A stretch of 64,000 nt of DNA from Candidatus Aquiluna sp. IMCC13023 (GTDB lineage Bacteria; Actinomycetota; Actinomycetes; Actinomycetales; Microbacteriaceae), in NCBI RefSeq assembly GCF_000257665.1, contig NZ_AJKR01000003.1:62001-126000 (forward strand). The letters are read 5' to 3'. Shown piece after piece: positions 8,568 to 17,009 of the stretch. The notes beneath the pieces are model-generated. The model did no database searches and was not told where the DNA came from. It saw only the letters and a program-made list of their open reading frames with translations. Position 1 is the first letter of the stretch. Every line of letters starts with the position of its first letter. A program made the position numbers and the translations under genes.

Positions 8568-10256
8568 ATGGCTACGATCACACCAACCAGGACAAACCCT
8601 TCTACCTTCAAGCCCAAGCGCAGCAAGGGTGAGATCATTGTTGATTGGCTGACAACCACTGACCACAAGAAAATCGGCTATCTCTACTTGATTACATCAT
8701 TCCTGTATTTCTTGCTGGGTGGAGTAATGGCCCTAGTTATCCGAGCGCAGCTGGCATTGCCGGGTCTTGAAATTGTCGCCACCAAAGAGCAGTACAACCA
8801 GCTTTTCACCATGCACGGAACAATTATGTTGCTCATGTTTGCAACACCGCTTTTCGCAGGGTTCGCAAATGTATTGATGCCGGTGCAAATCGGAGCCCCT
8901 GACGTTGCCTTCCCAAGACTAAACGCGATCGCGTACTGGTTTTTTAGCTTCGGAAGCCTAATCGCGGTTTCAGGATTCTTCACACCTCAGGGAGCTGCTA
9001 GCTTCGGATGGTTTGCCTATGCGCCCCTGTCTAACACCACATTCTCACCGGGAATCGGAGGAGACCTGTGGGTATTTGGGCTTGCGCTTTCAGGGTTTGG
9101 AACAATCCTTGGTGGAGTGAACTTCATCACCACAATCATCACAATGCGCGCTCCAGGAATGACAATGTGGCGGATGCCGATTTTCACCTGGAACACTCTT
9201 GTGACTTCGATCCTCATCATTATGGCTTTCCCTCCTTTGGCAGCTGCTTTGTTCGCGCTTGGCGCTGACCGTCAATTTGGCGCTCACATTTTTGATCCGC
9301 AAAATGGTGGAGCTATGCTGTGGCAGCACCTGTTTTGGTTCTTTGGTCACCCAGAGGTTTATATCATTGCGCTGCCGTTCTTTGGCATCGTGTCGGAAAT
9401 TTTCCCAGTATTTAGCCGCAAGCCGATCTTTGGCTACAAGACCCTTGTCTACGCCACCATCGCCATCGCCGCTCTATCAATGACCGTGTGGGCCCACCAC
9501 ATGTATGTCACCGGTCAGGTCCTACTTCCGTTCTTCGCTTTCACTACGATGCTTATTGCGGTTCCGACTGGAGTGAAGATCTTCAACTGGATTGGAACAC
9601 TTTGGCGCGGATCGATCACTTTCGAAACGCCAATGCTTTGGAGTCTAGGGTTCTTGGTTAGCTTCGTGTTCGGTGGTTTGACCGGAGTGATTTTGGCCTC
9701 TCCTGCTCTTGATTTCATGCTTTCTGACTCCTACTTCGTGGTAGCTCACTTCCACTACGTAGTCTTCGGAACTGTCGTGTTCGCCATGTTCGCAGGCTTC
9801 TATTTCTGGTGGCCCAAGTTCACTGGCAAGATGTTGAATGAGAGGCTTGGAAAGATCCACTTCTGGATTCTCTTCGTTGGCTTCCACACCACGTTCTTGG
9901 TTCAGCACTGGCTTGGAGTCTTGGGTATGCCAAGGCGTTACGCCACTTACCTTCCGGAAGACGGTTTTACCGAGATGAACCTTATCTCTACAGCCGGAGC
10001 TGCTCTGCTAGCTCTTTCCATGATCCCGTTCTTGTTCAACGTCTGGATCACTGCTCGCAAGGGCAAGATGGTTGAGCTCAAGGATCCATGGGGCTACGGC
10101 CGCTCGCTTGAGTGGGCGACCGAGTCTCCAATTCCACGCCACAACTTCCACTCAATCCCTAGGATTCGTTCGGAGTCGCCTGCCTTTGACCTGAACTATC
10201 CAGAGCATGCGGCTCCGGAAGCTAAGGCTTCTTATAGCAAAGAGGGCATTTCCTAA
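8568..10256 (+). CDS. ctaD: Cytochrome c oxidase subunit I
   Basis: Catalytic subunit of the aa3-type terminal oxidase with twelve predicted membrane helices (562 residues). Ligands are visible: H83 (TMHGTIM) and H396 for the low-spin heme a, H261 with the crosslinked Y265 ([10 protein letters not shown]) and H310/H311 (WAHHMYV) for CuB, and H394 for heme a3. E263 of the D-channel is conserved, so this is an A-type proton-pumping oxidase. Its stop overlaps the ctaF start as TAATG. It needs heme A, made by ctaA/ctaB elsewhere in the window, and probably the SURF1 protein for assembly. Confidence 0.98.
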   Translation: MATITPTRTNPSTFKPKRSKGEIIVDWLTTTDHKKIGYLYLITSFLYFLLGGVMALVIRAQLALPGLEIVATKEQYNQLFTMHGTIMLLMFATPLFAGFANVLMPVQIGAPDVAFPRLNAIAYWFFSFGSLIAVSGFFTPQGAASFGWFAYAPLSNTTFSPGIGGDLWVFGLALSGFGTILGGVNFITTIITMRAPGMTMWRMPIFTWNTLVTSILIIMAFPPLAAALFALGADRQFGAHIFDPQNGGAMLWQHLFWFFGHPEVYIIALPFFGIVSEIFPVFSRKPIFGYKTLVYATIAIAALSMTVWAHHMYVTGQVLLPFFAFTTMLIAVPTGVKIFNWIGTLWRGSITFETPMLWSLGFLVSFVFGGLTGVILASPALDFMLSDSYFVVAHFHYVVFGTVVFAMFAGFYFWWPKFTGKMLNERLGKIHFWILFVGFHTTFLVQHWLGVLGMPRRYATYLPEDGFTEMNLISTAGAALLALSMIPFLFNVWITARKGKMVELKDPWGYGRSLEWATESPIPRHNFHSIPRIRSESPAFDLNYPEHAAPEAKASYSKEGIS

Positions 10257-10669
10257 TGCGGTCTAACATCGGGCTGCAAATGGTAATGGCCGCCTACCTT
10301 GCGGTTGCCACGGTCGGTTACGTGATTGTTTCTTACCTGGTGTTCGGATATGTCGAGCCGATTGGAACCATCGTTATCGGTTTCTCGGTTCTGCTTTCGC
10401 TGTTGATCGCATTTTTCCTCTACAGCGGGCTGAGCAAGGACTCAGAGCTGCCGGAGGACCGTCTTGACGGCGAAATCGCTGACGATTCAGGCGAGGTTGG
10501 ATTCTTCAGCCCTTGGAGTTGGTGGCCATTGGCTCTTGGCTTGGCGTGTGCAATGTTGTTCTTGTCGCTTGCAGTTGGCTGGTGGGTGACATTCATCGCT
10601 GTTCCATTGGCCATCGTTGCGGTGCTTGGCTTCGTATACGAGTATTCACGCGGAGCTCACGCCCACTAA
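10256..10669 (+). CDS. ctaF: Cytochrome c oxidase polypeptide 4
   Basis: Small actinobacterial oxidase subunit IV (137 residues) with four predicted membrane helices in two pairs (about 7-27, 34-57, then 84-103 and 105-128) separated by an acidic loop (SELPEDRLDGEIADDSGE). The GFFSPWSWWPL motif before the second pair is characteristic of the family. It starts 1 bp inside the ctaD stop (TAATG), so translation is coupled. It is the last gene of ctaCDF; transcription probably ends in the hairpins at 10861-10963. Confidence 0.95.
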   Translation: MRSNIGLQMVMAAYLAVATVGYVIVSYLVFGYVEPIGTIVIGFSVLLSLLIAFFLYSGLSKDSELPEDRLDGEIADDSGEVGFFSPWSWWPLALGLACAMLFLSLAVGWWVTFIAVPLAIVAVLGFVYEYSRGAHAH

Positions 10670-10860
10670 CGGTTCGGTCTTCAAACTATTCAGGCCTCAG
10701 GCCGCATTAGACACATTATCTTTACTACGCTCTCCGAATCGTCTTGCGTCGATTGACGCCTGCGTGACCGGGCCACCGTCACTACGTCGACCGAGTGACA
10801 ACGACATTGCTGTTCACATCCAGCTTCCATGAATGGTACCTGCTGTCTCAATATTTAGGT

Positions 10861-10913
10861 CTGCCTGGACTAGTCAAACGGTAACGTGACTAGGCAGTTC
10901 TTTTTTGAGCCAG
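10861..10913 (+). terminator. Probable intrinsic terminator after ctaF
   Basis: CTGCC ... TAGTCA pairs with TGACTA GGCAG to give an 11-bp stem interrupted by a 5-nt bulge, with loop AACGGTAACG, followed directly by TTCTTTTTT. The U-tract on the plus strand makes this the likely end of the ctaCDF transcript. The bulge lowers confidence. Confidence 0.55.
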
Positions 10914-10930
10914 GGATAGGCGTTAAATGA

Positions 10931-10963
10931 CAAACCCCGAACCTTCAGAAGGTCCGGGGTTTG
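10931..10963. terminator. Strong hairpin, probable bidirectional terminator
   Basis: CAAACCCCGAACCTT and AAGGTCCGGGGTTTG form a 15-bp stem with one mismatch and a 3-nt loop (CAG). It lies 17 bp beyond the qcrB stop and about 260 bp beyond ctaF. U-richness is modest on both sides (TTTGTCTGTT on plus, TTTGTCATTT on minus), so it may act as a termination or mRNA 3'-end stabilising structure for both operons. Confidence 0.75.
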
Positions 10964-10979
10964 TCTGTTACAAGGCTGT

Positions 10980-12641
10980 TTAGGCGTTGATTGATTTCTG
11001 TTTACGCTTTGGCTTTTCTGTAACAGCCTCTGGCGCGTGGTCTGCGTGCGCAAGCTCATACTCTGCTTTTGACACAGGGGCAATGCGGTCTTCGAAGTAG
11101 ATCTTGGAGACTGCCGAACGAAGACGATTACCGAGACCTATCTTTCCATTGGCGTCTGGACGGGCAAGTACTGGCTGGTAGTCCTTGTAGTCGATTAGCT
11201 TCCATAGCTCATACTTGTCCACTGTTTCGTGAACCTCGATGTATTCGCCGTGTGGGAGCCTAACAACACGTCCGGTCTCCCGTCCATGAAGAACAACCTC
11301 ACGGTCCTTGTTCTGGAGTGCGATACAAGCTCGCTTGGTGACAAAGTAGGCAATTCCTGGTCCGATTAGGAGCATGATCTGCATTGCTACCAGCACCTGG
11401 TTTAGCGACATCTGGAAGTTGGTAGCAATCAAGTCAGTGGACGCACCAGCCCAAAGAACGGCATAGAAGGTAACTCCGGCAGCACCAATTGCAGTGCGAG
11501 TCGGGGCGTTTCTTGGTCGGTCCAGCACGTGGTGCTCACGCTTGTCCTTTGTAACCCAGTTCTCGATGAATGGATACGCAGCAACTAGCGCCAGGAACAA
11601 CAACGACACAATCAGTGGAACCATAACTCCCATTGGTATGACGTAGTCGAAAATCGAGATGTCCCAGCCCGATGGAGCTAGGCGCAGGGCGCCGTCGAGC
11701 CATCCGATGTACCAGTCGGGTTGAGTACCCGCCGAAACAGGGGAGGGGTCGTATGGTCCGTAGTTCCAAATTGGGTTAATGGTGAAGGTAGCCGCTATGG
11801 CTGCCACAACTCCAAAGACCAAGAAGAAGAATCCTCCGGCTTTCGCAACGTATACAGGCATTAGTGGGTAACCAACGACGTTGTCGTCAGTGCGTCCTGG
11901 ACCGGAGTAGTGGGTGTGCTTGTGAATGATAACCATCATCAGGTGGACACCGATCAACACAATAATCAGGGCCGGCAGAATCATTATGTGCAAGCTGTAA
12001 AGTCTCGCGACAACCTCGGTCCCGGGGAATTCTCCTCCGAAAAATCCGGAGCTAAAGGCGGTGCCAATTACTGGGATGCCCTTGATCATTCCGTCAATAA
12101 TGCGGAGTCCGTTTCCGGAAAGTAGATCGTCGGGGAGTGAATAACCTGTAAATCCAGCTCCCATACCCATAAGGAAAAGCAAGAATCCAACTACCCAGTT
12201 AAGCTCGCGAGGCTTGCGGAATGCACCGGTGAAGAACACGCGAAGCATGTGTAGTCCAGCTGCAGCCACGAAGAGCAGGGCAGCCCAGTGGTGAACCTGT
12301 CGCATTATTAGGCCACCACGAATATCAAAGCTGATGTCCAAGCTTGACGCGTAGGCGATAGACATCTGGGCACCCTTGAGAGGTGCGTAGCTTCCGTCGT
12401 AGTGGACTTCGGCCATTGAGGGCTGGTAGAAGAAAGTTAGGAACGTGCCGGATAGTACCAAGATCACGAAGCTGTACAGGGCGACCTCACCGAGCATGAA
12501 GCTCCAGTGGTCAGGAAAGACTTTGCGACCGAAGCCCTTTAGGACTGCCGAGACGCTAAGGCGCTCGTCTAAGTAGTTTGCAGCCCCTCCTGCGAATCCG
12601 GGCTTTGCGTCTGTTGCGCTGGTTTCTGTTGTACTAGTCAT
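10980..12641 (-). CDS. qcrB: Cytochrome bc1 complex cytochrome b subunit
   Basis: Quinol-oxidising membrane subunit of the actinobacterial bc1 complex (553 residues), which forms a supercomplex with the aa3 oxidase. Heme b ligands are H117 or H118 and H131 in one helix (RQVHHWAA ... GLHMLRV) and H218 and H233 in another (LYSLHIM ... GVHLMMV). The Qo-site tetrapeptide is PDWY (308-311), where mitochondria have PEWY. The long C-terminal extension beyond about residue 400 is typical of Actinobacteria. It is the last gene of ctaE-qcrC-qcrA-qcrB, 3 bp after qcrA, and ends at the shared hairpin region. Confidence 0.97.
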   Translation of the reverse strand: MTSTTETSATDAKPGFAGGAANYLDERLSVSAVLKGFGRKVFPDHWSFMLGEVALYSFVILVLSGTFLTFFYQPSMAEVHYDGSYAPLKGAQMSIAYASSLDISFDIRGGLIMRQVHHWAALLFVAAAGLHMLRVFFTGAFRKPRELNWVVGFLLFLMGMGAGFTGYSLPDDLLSGNGLRIIDGMIKGIPVIGTAFSSGFFGGEFPGTEVVARLYSLHIMILPALIIVLIGVHLMMVIIHKHTHYSGPGRTDDNVVGYPLMPVYVAKAGGFFFLVFGVVAAIAATFTINPIWNYGPYDPSPVSAGTQPDWYIGWLDGALRLAPSGWDISIFDYVIPMGVMVPLIVSLLFLALVAAYPFIENWVTKDKREHHVLDRPRNAPTRTAIGAAGVTFYAVLWAGASTDLIATNFQMSLNQVLVAMQIMLLIGPGIAYFVTKRACIALQNKDREVVLHGRETGRVVRLPHGEYIEVHETVDKYELWKLIDYKDYQPVLARPDANGKIGLGNRLRSAVSKIYFEDRIAPVSKAEYELAHADHAPEAVTEKPKRKQKSINA

Positions 12642-12644
12642 TTG

Positions 12645-13664
12645 TTATTTCCTTATGTCCCAGAATGAGGGTCCGACAGGTTCCAAAAAGTCACTTTGTG
12701 CAATTAGATAACCCTCAGCGTCAACCGCGATGGGTAGCTGGGGGAGAGGTCGAGAAGCAGGACCGAAGACAACTTCGCAGTGGTTGGCCAAATCAAAAGT
12801 CGACTGGTGGCATGGGCAAAGAAGGTGATGGGTGTGCTGCTCATAAAGAGCTACCGGGCAACCAACGTGGGTACAAATCTTTGAGTAGGCAACAATGCCC
12901 TGGTAGCTCCAGTCCGCTTTGGCGGGGTCTTCGTTCAGATCGCTTGGGTTCACTCGAACCAGCAATACTGCTGCCTTGGCTTTTTCCTCGAGCTTGTGCT
13001 CTTCCATTTCGCTGAGACCCTCAGGGATTACATGGAAGACAGACCCAATGGTCACGTCAGAGGCCTTGATTGGGATACCGGTCGGGTCCTTTGTAAGCCT
13101 TGTTCCTGGTTTCCACATGGTGTGCTTCAGAGTGTCGCCGACAACTGGACCTAGGTCGCCGAAAATAATGATTGCTGGGATCGGGAAGAAGGCAAGAGCG
13201 CCGTACATGCTCCTGCGTATTAGCTTCCTTCTTGAAAAACCGGATTCTCCATCTGCAAGCTTTACTATTTCCAGCGCCTGAGCGCGGGTTTCGTCTGAGC
13301 TTCGCGCCTGGTGTCGCATTTCGGAAACTTCATTGTCTGGCATCAATGTCTTTGCCCAGTGCACGGCGCCAAAGCCGATACCGAACATGGACAGTGCCAT
13401 ACCAAGACCCATCCAAAGTGAGTTGTTTCTAGTCGCCGCAAGGTCGCCATCCACGATGGGGAACGCGAAAAAGCCCCAAATTGCAATGATTGCTCCCACA
13501 ACACTGACGCCAAACATGACGGCGATCTGCTTTTCGGCAGTTCGAGCGTGCTTTTCGCTCTTGTCGGTCATGCGAATGCGGTGAGGCTCGATTCCAGGAT
13601 TGGCAATCGGCTTTTCTATGTCCGTGGCTAGCCCAGGGGAGTAGCTCTTTTCAATATCGCTCAT
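12645..13664 (-). CDS. qcrA: Cytochrome bc1 complex Rieske iron-sulfur subunit
   Basis: Rieske [2Fe-2S] protein of the bc1 complex (339 residues). The actinobacterial three-helix membrane anchor is visible (about 47-70, 83-104 and 153-170), followed by the Rieske fold. Cluster ligands are C264/H266 (CTHVGC) and C283/H286 (CPCH), with C269 and C285 placed for the disulfide. A Ser-Arg-Arg-Lys stretch (144-147) before the third helix fits the Tat dependence known for the last helix of this family; tatA and tatC lie at 22.8-23.8 kb. The gene is 10 bp downstream of qcrC. Confidence 0.97.
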   Translation of the reverse strand: MSDIEKSYSPGLATDIEKPIANPGIEPHRIRMTDKSEKHARTAEKQIAVMFGVSVVGAIIAIWGFFAFPIVDGDLAATRNNSLWMGLGMALSMFGIGFGAVHWAKTLMPDNEVSEMRHQARSSDETRAQALEIVKLADGESGFSRRKLIRRSMYGALAFFPIPAIIIFGDLGPVVGDTLKHTMWKPGTRLTKDPTGIPIKASDVTIGSVFHVIPEGLSEMEEHKLEEKAKAAVLLVRVNPSDLNEDPAKADWSYQGIVAYSKICTHVGCPVALYEQHTHHLLCPCHQSTFDLANHCEVVFGPASRPLPQLPIAVDAEGYLIAQSDFLEPVGPSFWDIRK

Positions 13665-13674
13665 GCGCTATCTC

Positions 13675-14463
13675 CTAATTCGACTTTGCCCCGAGCCATA
13701 CAGTGATGGCGATGATGAAACCTAACCCAAAGATCCACGTAAATAATCCCTCGGCTACTGGTCCAATTGAACCCAGTTCAAAACCGGCAACCGAGTCGTT
13801 GTCTTCGATGTACTTCAAGTAGGTAATGATGTCTTTTTTGTCTTCGGGCGTCAGGTTCGCGTCGTTGAATACCGGCATGTTCTGAGGACCCGTGACCATT
13901 GCTTCATAAGTGTGCTTAGGCGTTACACCTCCAAGTGCGGGAGCAAACTTGCCCTCTGTGAGCGCACCACCAGCTCCAACGGCGTTGTGGCACATTGCAC
14001 AGTTGATTCTGAACAGCTCGCCACCGTGAGTCGCATCTCCATCGCCACGAAGATATTCTTCATCGGGAATTGCTGGGCCTGGGGCTAGGGAGGCAACATA
14101 GGCTGCCATCGCCGAAATCTGTTCTTGAGTGAACTGAACCGGCTTCGCACGAAGCTGTGGGCCAGAGCCTTGGCCTGGCATGCGGCCAGTACCAACTTGG
14201 AAATCAACCGAAGCAGCGCCAACTCCGATGAGGCTTGGTCCTCCGATAGCACCTTCACCGTTGGTGCCGTGGCAAGATGCGCAGTTGGCAAGGAATAGCT
14301 TCCGACCCTCTTCAACTTGTGCTGGAGAGCCTGTCTCCGCCTGAACGACGTTGGTAGCTGCGGCGTAGCCTCCACCTGAGAGCACTAGGCCGAGGAATAC
14401 AACTAGTCCCGCTGCCCACGGGCGTCGGCGCATCGGTTTTGCTGAACTCAACATTTTCTCCAT
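13675..14463 (-). CDS. qcrC: Cytochrome bc1 complex diheme cytochrome c subunit
   Basis: Membrane-anchored diheme cytochrome c that passes electrons from the Rieske centre straight to CuA of the oxidase, replacing a soluble cytochrome c. Two CxxCH sites are present (CASCHG at about 61-65 and CAMCHN at about 155-159), with a methionine-rich segment between, an N-terminal signal anchor and a C-terminal helix (LFTWIFGLGFIIAITVWLG). The start is uncertain: ATG at 14463 lies 4 bp after the ctaE stop; ATG at 14454 follows GGAG by 3 nt; ATG at 14487 would overlap ctaE. I prefer 14463. Confidence 0.94.
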   Translation of the reverse strand: MEKMLSSAKPMRRRPWAAGLVVFLGLVLSGGGYAAATNVVQAETGSPAQVEEGRKLFLANCASCHGTNGEGAIGGPSLIGVGAASVDFQVGTGRMPGQGSGPQLRAKPVQFTQEQISAMAAYVASLAPGPAIPDEEYLRGDGDATHGGELFRINCAMCHNAVGAGGALTEGKFAPALGGVTPKHTYEAMVTGPQNMPVFNDANLTPEDKKDIITYLKYIEDNDSVAGFELGSIGPVAEGLFTWIFGLGFIIAITVWLGAKSN

Positions 14464-14467
14464 TTTG

Positions 14468-15091
14468 TTATTTGAGGATGTAAACAACTACGAAAAGACC
14501 GATCCAAACTACATCTACGAAGTGCCAATAATATGAAACAACAATTGCGCTAGTTGCTTCCTTGTGGCCAAAATTCTTCGCAGCGTATGCGCGCCCAATA
14601 ATGAGCAAAAATGCTACTAGTCCGCCGGTTACGTGCATCGCGTGGAAACCAGTAGTTATGTAAAAGGCTGACCCGTAAGAGTTAGAGCTGAGGGTAATGC
14701 CCTCCGAGACCAGCATCGCGTACTCCCAAATCTGGCCCGCAACAAAAATTCCACCGAGTATGTAAGTCAAGAAGAACCACTCGATCATTCCCCACTTGGC
14801 TGGAGATGCTCCAGTACGCCTTGGCTGTAGCCTCTCAGCAGCAAAAACACCGAATTGCGCAGTGAAAGAACTGGACACAAGAATCAGGGTGTTTATCAGT
14901 GCGAAAGGGACATTCAGAATCTGAGCATCGTTTGCCCACAGGTCCGGTGCACCAGCCTTCAGGCTGAAGTACATCGCAAAAAGACCGGCAAAGAACATGA
15001 CTTCGCTGCCAAGCCAGACAATAGTGCCAACCGAGGTTGAATTCGGCCTATTGATTACCGGAGGTGATATAGCTTCGGAGGTTGTGGTCAT
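14468..15091 (-). CDS. ctaE: Cytochrome c oxidase subunit III
   Basis: Five-helix subunit III of the aa3 oxidase (207 residues; actinobacterial members lack the first two helices of the seven-helix form). Typical segments are [24 protein letters not shown] near the N-terminus, the carboxylate-bearing [10 protein letters not shown] loop, and the C-terminal [15 protein letters not shown]. It heads the ctaE-qcrCAB operon and is divergent from trpD. The message is probably leaderless: TATCCT lies 6 nt before the ATG and no ribosome binding site needs to be invoked. ctaE beside trpD is a known actinobacterial arrangement. Confidence 0.97.
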   Translation of the reverse strand: MTTTSEAISPPVINRPNSTSVGTIVWLGSEVMFFAGLFAMYFSLKAGAPDLWANDAQILNVPFALINTLILVSSSFTAQFGVFAAERLQPRRTGASPAKWGMIEWFFLTYILGGIFVAGQIWEYAMLVSEGITLSSNSYGSAFYITTGFHAMHVTGGLVAFLLIIGRAYAAKNFGHKEATSAIVVSYYWHFVDVVWIGLFVVVYILK

Positions 15092-15097
15092 ACCTCA

Positions 15098-15103
15098 AGG
15101 ATA
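15098..15103 (-). promoter_or_regulatory. Leaderless -10 box for ctaE
   Basis: On the minus strand the order is TATCCT, then TGAGGT (6 nt), then ATG of ctaE. Spacing places the transcription start at or within 1-2 nt of the A of ATG. No clear -35 is seen. Confidence 0.5.
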
Positions 15104-15175
15104 CCCGAGTAAGCCCGTCTGTGGCCCGTAAACCACAAGGTTTCCAGAATTTTTGAAGAATTTCCACAGTTCGGG

Positions 15176-15186
15176 ATAGTTAGACT
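15176..15186 (+). promoter_or_regulatory. Leaderless -10 region for trpD
   Basis: TAGACT (15181-15186) precedes the trpD ATG by exactly 6 nt. Alternatively ATAGTT (15176-15181) pairs with TTGAAG at 15153-15158 through a 17-nt spacer. Either choice gives a leader of only 0-5 nt. Confidence 0.5.
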
Positions 15187-15192
15187 GCTGTA

Positions 15193-16257
15193 ATGACGAT
15201 TCAGACATGGCCAGAGGTGCTGACCTCCTTGGTTTCGGGGCAGGATCTGACCCGCGAAACTGCCAGCTGGGCAATGATGCAAATCATGTCTGGAAGCGCC
15301 ACTGCAAGCCAGCTAGGTGGCTTCATGACGGCTCTTAGAGCCAAGGGCGAGACAGCCGCTGAACTAGGTGGTCTTGTAGATGTCATGCTTCAAAATGCCC
15401 AAAAACCCAACGTTTCCAGTGATGCTCTTGATATAGTTGGAACCGGGGGAGACCTGGTCGGCACCGTGAACATCAGCTCCATGGCAGCCGTGGTTGCTCG
15501 AGCCTCAGGGGTACCAGTACTCAAGCACGGCTCCAGGAGCGCATCAGGAAAGACTGGATCCTCCGAAATGCTTGAAATGCTAGGAATCAGGCTGGATTTA
15601 TCAGCAGAACAGGTCGCCAAGGTATTCGCAAGCCAGGGGATTACATTTTTCTTCGCGCCCGTATTTCACCCGGCAATGCGACATGTAGCCGCCGCCAGGA
15701 AAGAAATAGGCGTCCCTACCACCTTTAACTTCCTCGGTCCTCTGGCAAACCCCGTTCAGCCGATCGCCACTGCCCTTGGGGTGGCGGATGAAAAGATTGC
15801 ACCCCTCATGGCGCAGGAGCTTGCCAGCAGAGGCAGAACGGCACTTGTATTTAGGTCGGATGACGGCCTTGATGAGCTCAGCACCACAGCTGCCAACCGG
15901 TTATGGCAGGTTAGTGGCGGAGAGATATCAGAATTTGACTTTGACCCCATTAGCATCGGCCTGCAACGAGTGAATCAGTCGCAACTGCTCGGCGGTGATG
16001 CCACACACAATGCCCAAGTGGCAGCCGGAGTATTCGCTGGGGAGCAGTTTCCTAACTCAGGACCCATTACCGACATTGTTTGCTTGAACGCAGCCGTTGG
16101 AATCGTTGCCTACGAACTCGCAAAGAACCCATTCCTTGCAAAAGAGAATTTCACCGATCGAATCAGAAGCGCGTTCGATGTGGCGATGAGCTCAATAACA
16201 AACGGCAGCGCTTCGCTCGTAGCTGCGAACTGGGCTGCCAGCACCCAGCAGGCCTAA
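15193..16257 (+). CDS. trpD: Anthranilate phosphoribosyltransferase
   Basis: Transfers phosphoribose from PRPP to anthranilate in tryptophan synthesis (354 residues, normal). The PRPP/Mg site is clear: GTGGDLVGTVNISSM from residue 83, then KHGSRSASGKTGSSEMLEMLG. The metal-binding DDGLDE (with following STTA) lies near residue 225. A helical N-terminal domain (1-70) forms the dimer interface. It is isolated from other trp genes, as in mycobacteria where trpD also sits divergent to ctaE. No attenuator is possible with a leaderless start, and none is seen. Confidence 0.97.
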   Translation: MTIQTWPEVLTSLVSGQDLTRETASWAMMQIMSGSATASQLGGFMTALRAKGETAAELGGLVDVMLQNAQKPNVSSDALDIVGTGGDLVGTVNISSMAAVVARASGVPVLKHGSRSASGKTGSSEMLEMLGIRLDLSAEQVAKVFASQGITFFFAPVFHPAMRHVAAARKEIGVPTTFNFLGPLANPVQPIATALGVADEKIAPLMAQELASRGRTALVFRSDDGLDELSTTAANRLWQVSGGEISEFDFDPISIGLQRVNQSQLLGGDATHNAQVAAGVFAGEQFPNSGPITDIVCLNAAVGIVAYELAKNPFLAKENFTDRIRSAFDVAMSSITNGSASLVAANWAASTQQA

Positions 16258-16307
16258 GCCTTAGACGACAACTCACCGGTAAAGCGGGGAGTGCTCAAAA
16301 ACGTTAC

Positions 16308-16336
16308 TTGACATAATGTTTATTATCGGCTATCTA
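16308..16336 (+). promoter_or_regulatory. Orphan consensus promoter-like sequence
   Basis: TTGACA (16308-16313), a 17-nt spacer, then TATCTA (16331-16336) lie in the 115-bp gap between trpD and the convergent membrane-protein gene. Transcription would begin near 16343 and run antisense into the YczE-like gene. The -35 is perfect; the -10 matches the consensus at three of six positions. No plus-strand gene follows. Confidence 0.35.
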
Positions 16337-16372
16337 TTGCCCTACCACACCAGTTCGGAGGTGGCCTGTTAC

Positions 16373-16978
16373 TTACACCCGGCCGCTCTTATCAGCGAGG
16401 CCAAACAATCTCATGGCCAGCTGATTGAGGTATCCGATTGAAATTGCAAACAGCAAAGTACCTTCTCTCACTTGGCCGCCAAGTGAGAAGCCGATTATTA
16501 CAACAATGATCTCCACGGATGTTCTGGCGATCCAAAAGGGTTTATTGAACCTTTTTGCCAGCCCCATCATCAAACCGTCCCTAGGGCCCTTGCCAAAGCC
16601 ACAAGAGATGTATAGCCCAGTCGCAAAGGAAATGATCAACATTCCCAGGACAAATAGGATGAAATTTTGCCAGTAGGCTTCAAAATCGGGAAGTAAGGGC
16701 ATCGTCAGGTCCGCGAACAGTCCAACCAGAATCGCATTTAGCACCGAGCCAATTCCAGGTTTTACTTTTAGCGGGATCCAGAAGAGCATCACCAGCAGGC
16801 TTACCGCAATTGTCGCTTGTCCGAAGGTTATCGAAGTCTGAAGAGAAATTCCTTGAGCCAGAACGTCCCAGGGTGGGATTCCGATTCCGGCGTGAACCAT
16901 CATTCCTAGGCCCGCGCCATAGATGGCCAAACCAAAAATTAGTTTCGCGAAGCGATAGATGAAATTAGACTGGGACAC
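16373..16978 (-). CDS. YczE-like integral membrane protein
   Basis: A 201-residue membrane protein with about five helices that I place in the YczE/YitT-like family. Visible family features are GAGLGMMVHAGIGIPPWDVLAQG near residues 20-42, GFGKGPRDGLMMGL near 128-141, and a late helix LLFAISIGYLNQLAM. Function is unknown; one Bacillus relative affects lipopeptide production, but no such context exists here. The GTG at 16978 is chosen because TATTCT lies 6 nt upstream (leaderless); a TTG two codons earlier is the alternative. It is divergent from the glycerophosphodiesterase gene. Confidence 0.8.
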   Translation of the reverse strand: MSQSNFIYRFAKLIFGLAIYGAGLGMMVHAGIGIPPWDVLAQGISLQTSITFGQATIAVSLLVMLFWIPLKVKPGIGSVLNAILVGLFADLTMPLLPDFEAYWQNFILFVLGMLIISFATGLYISCGFGKGPRDGLMMGLAKRFNKPFWIARTSVEIIVVIIGFSLGGQVREGTLLFAISIGYLNQLAMRLFGLADKSGRV

Positions 16979-16984
16979 TCCCAA

Positions 16985-16990
16985 AGAATA
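16985..16990 (-). promoter_or_regulatory. Leaderless -10 box for the YczE-like gene
   Basis: On the minus strand TATTCT is followed by TTGGGA (6 nt) and then GTG at 16978. The spacing supports the GTG as start rather than the TTG that would overlap the start site of transcription. Confidence 0.45.
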
Positions 16991-17009
16991 GGGCGTTGGT
17001 CTAGAGAAA

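Larger units (their letters stand above)
10670..10979. other. Structured 310-bp noncoding gap between respiratory operons
   Basis: This is the longest gene-free stretch in the window, between the convergent ctaF and qcrB ends. I see no convincing coding frame. It holds a series of short inverted repeats: GGCCT-C-AGGCC (10693-10703), GCGTC-GATT-GACGC (10746-10759), GTGAC(C)GG-GCCA-CCGTCAC (10764-10782), then two terminator-like hairpins listed separately. In a window where most convergent genes overlap or abut, its retention suggests a function (processed 3' UTR, small RNA or insulation), but none is demonstrated. Confidence 0.6.
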
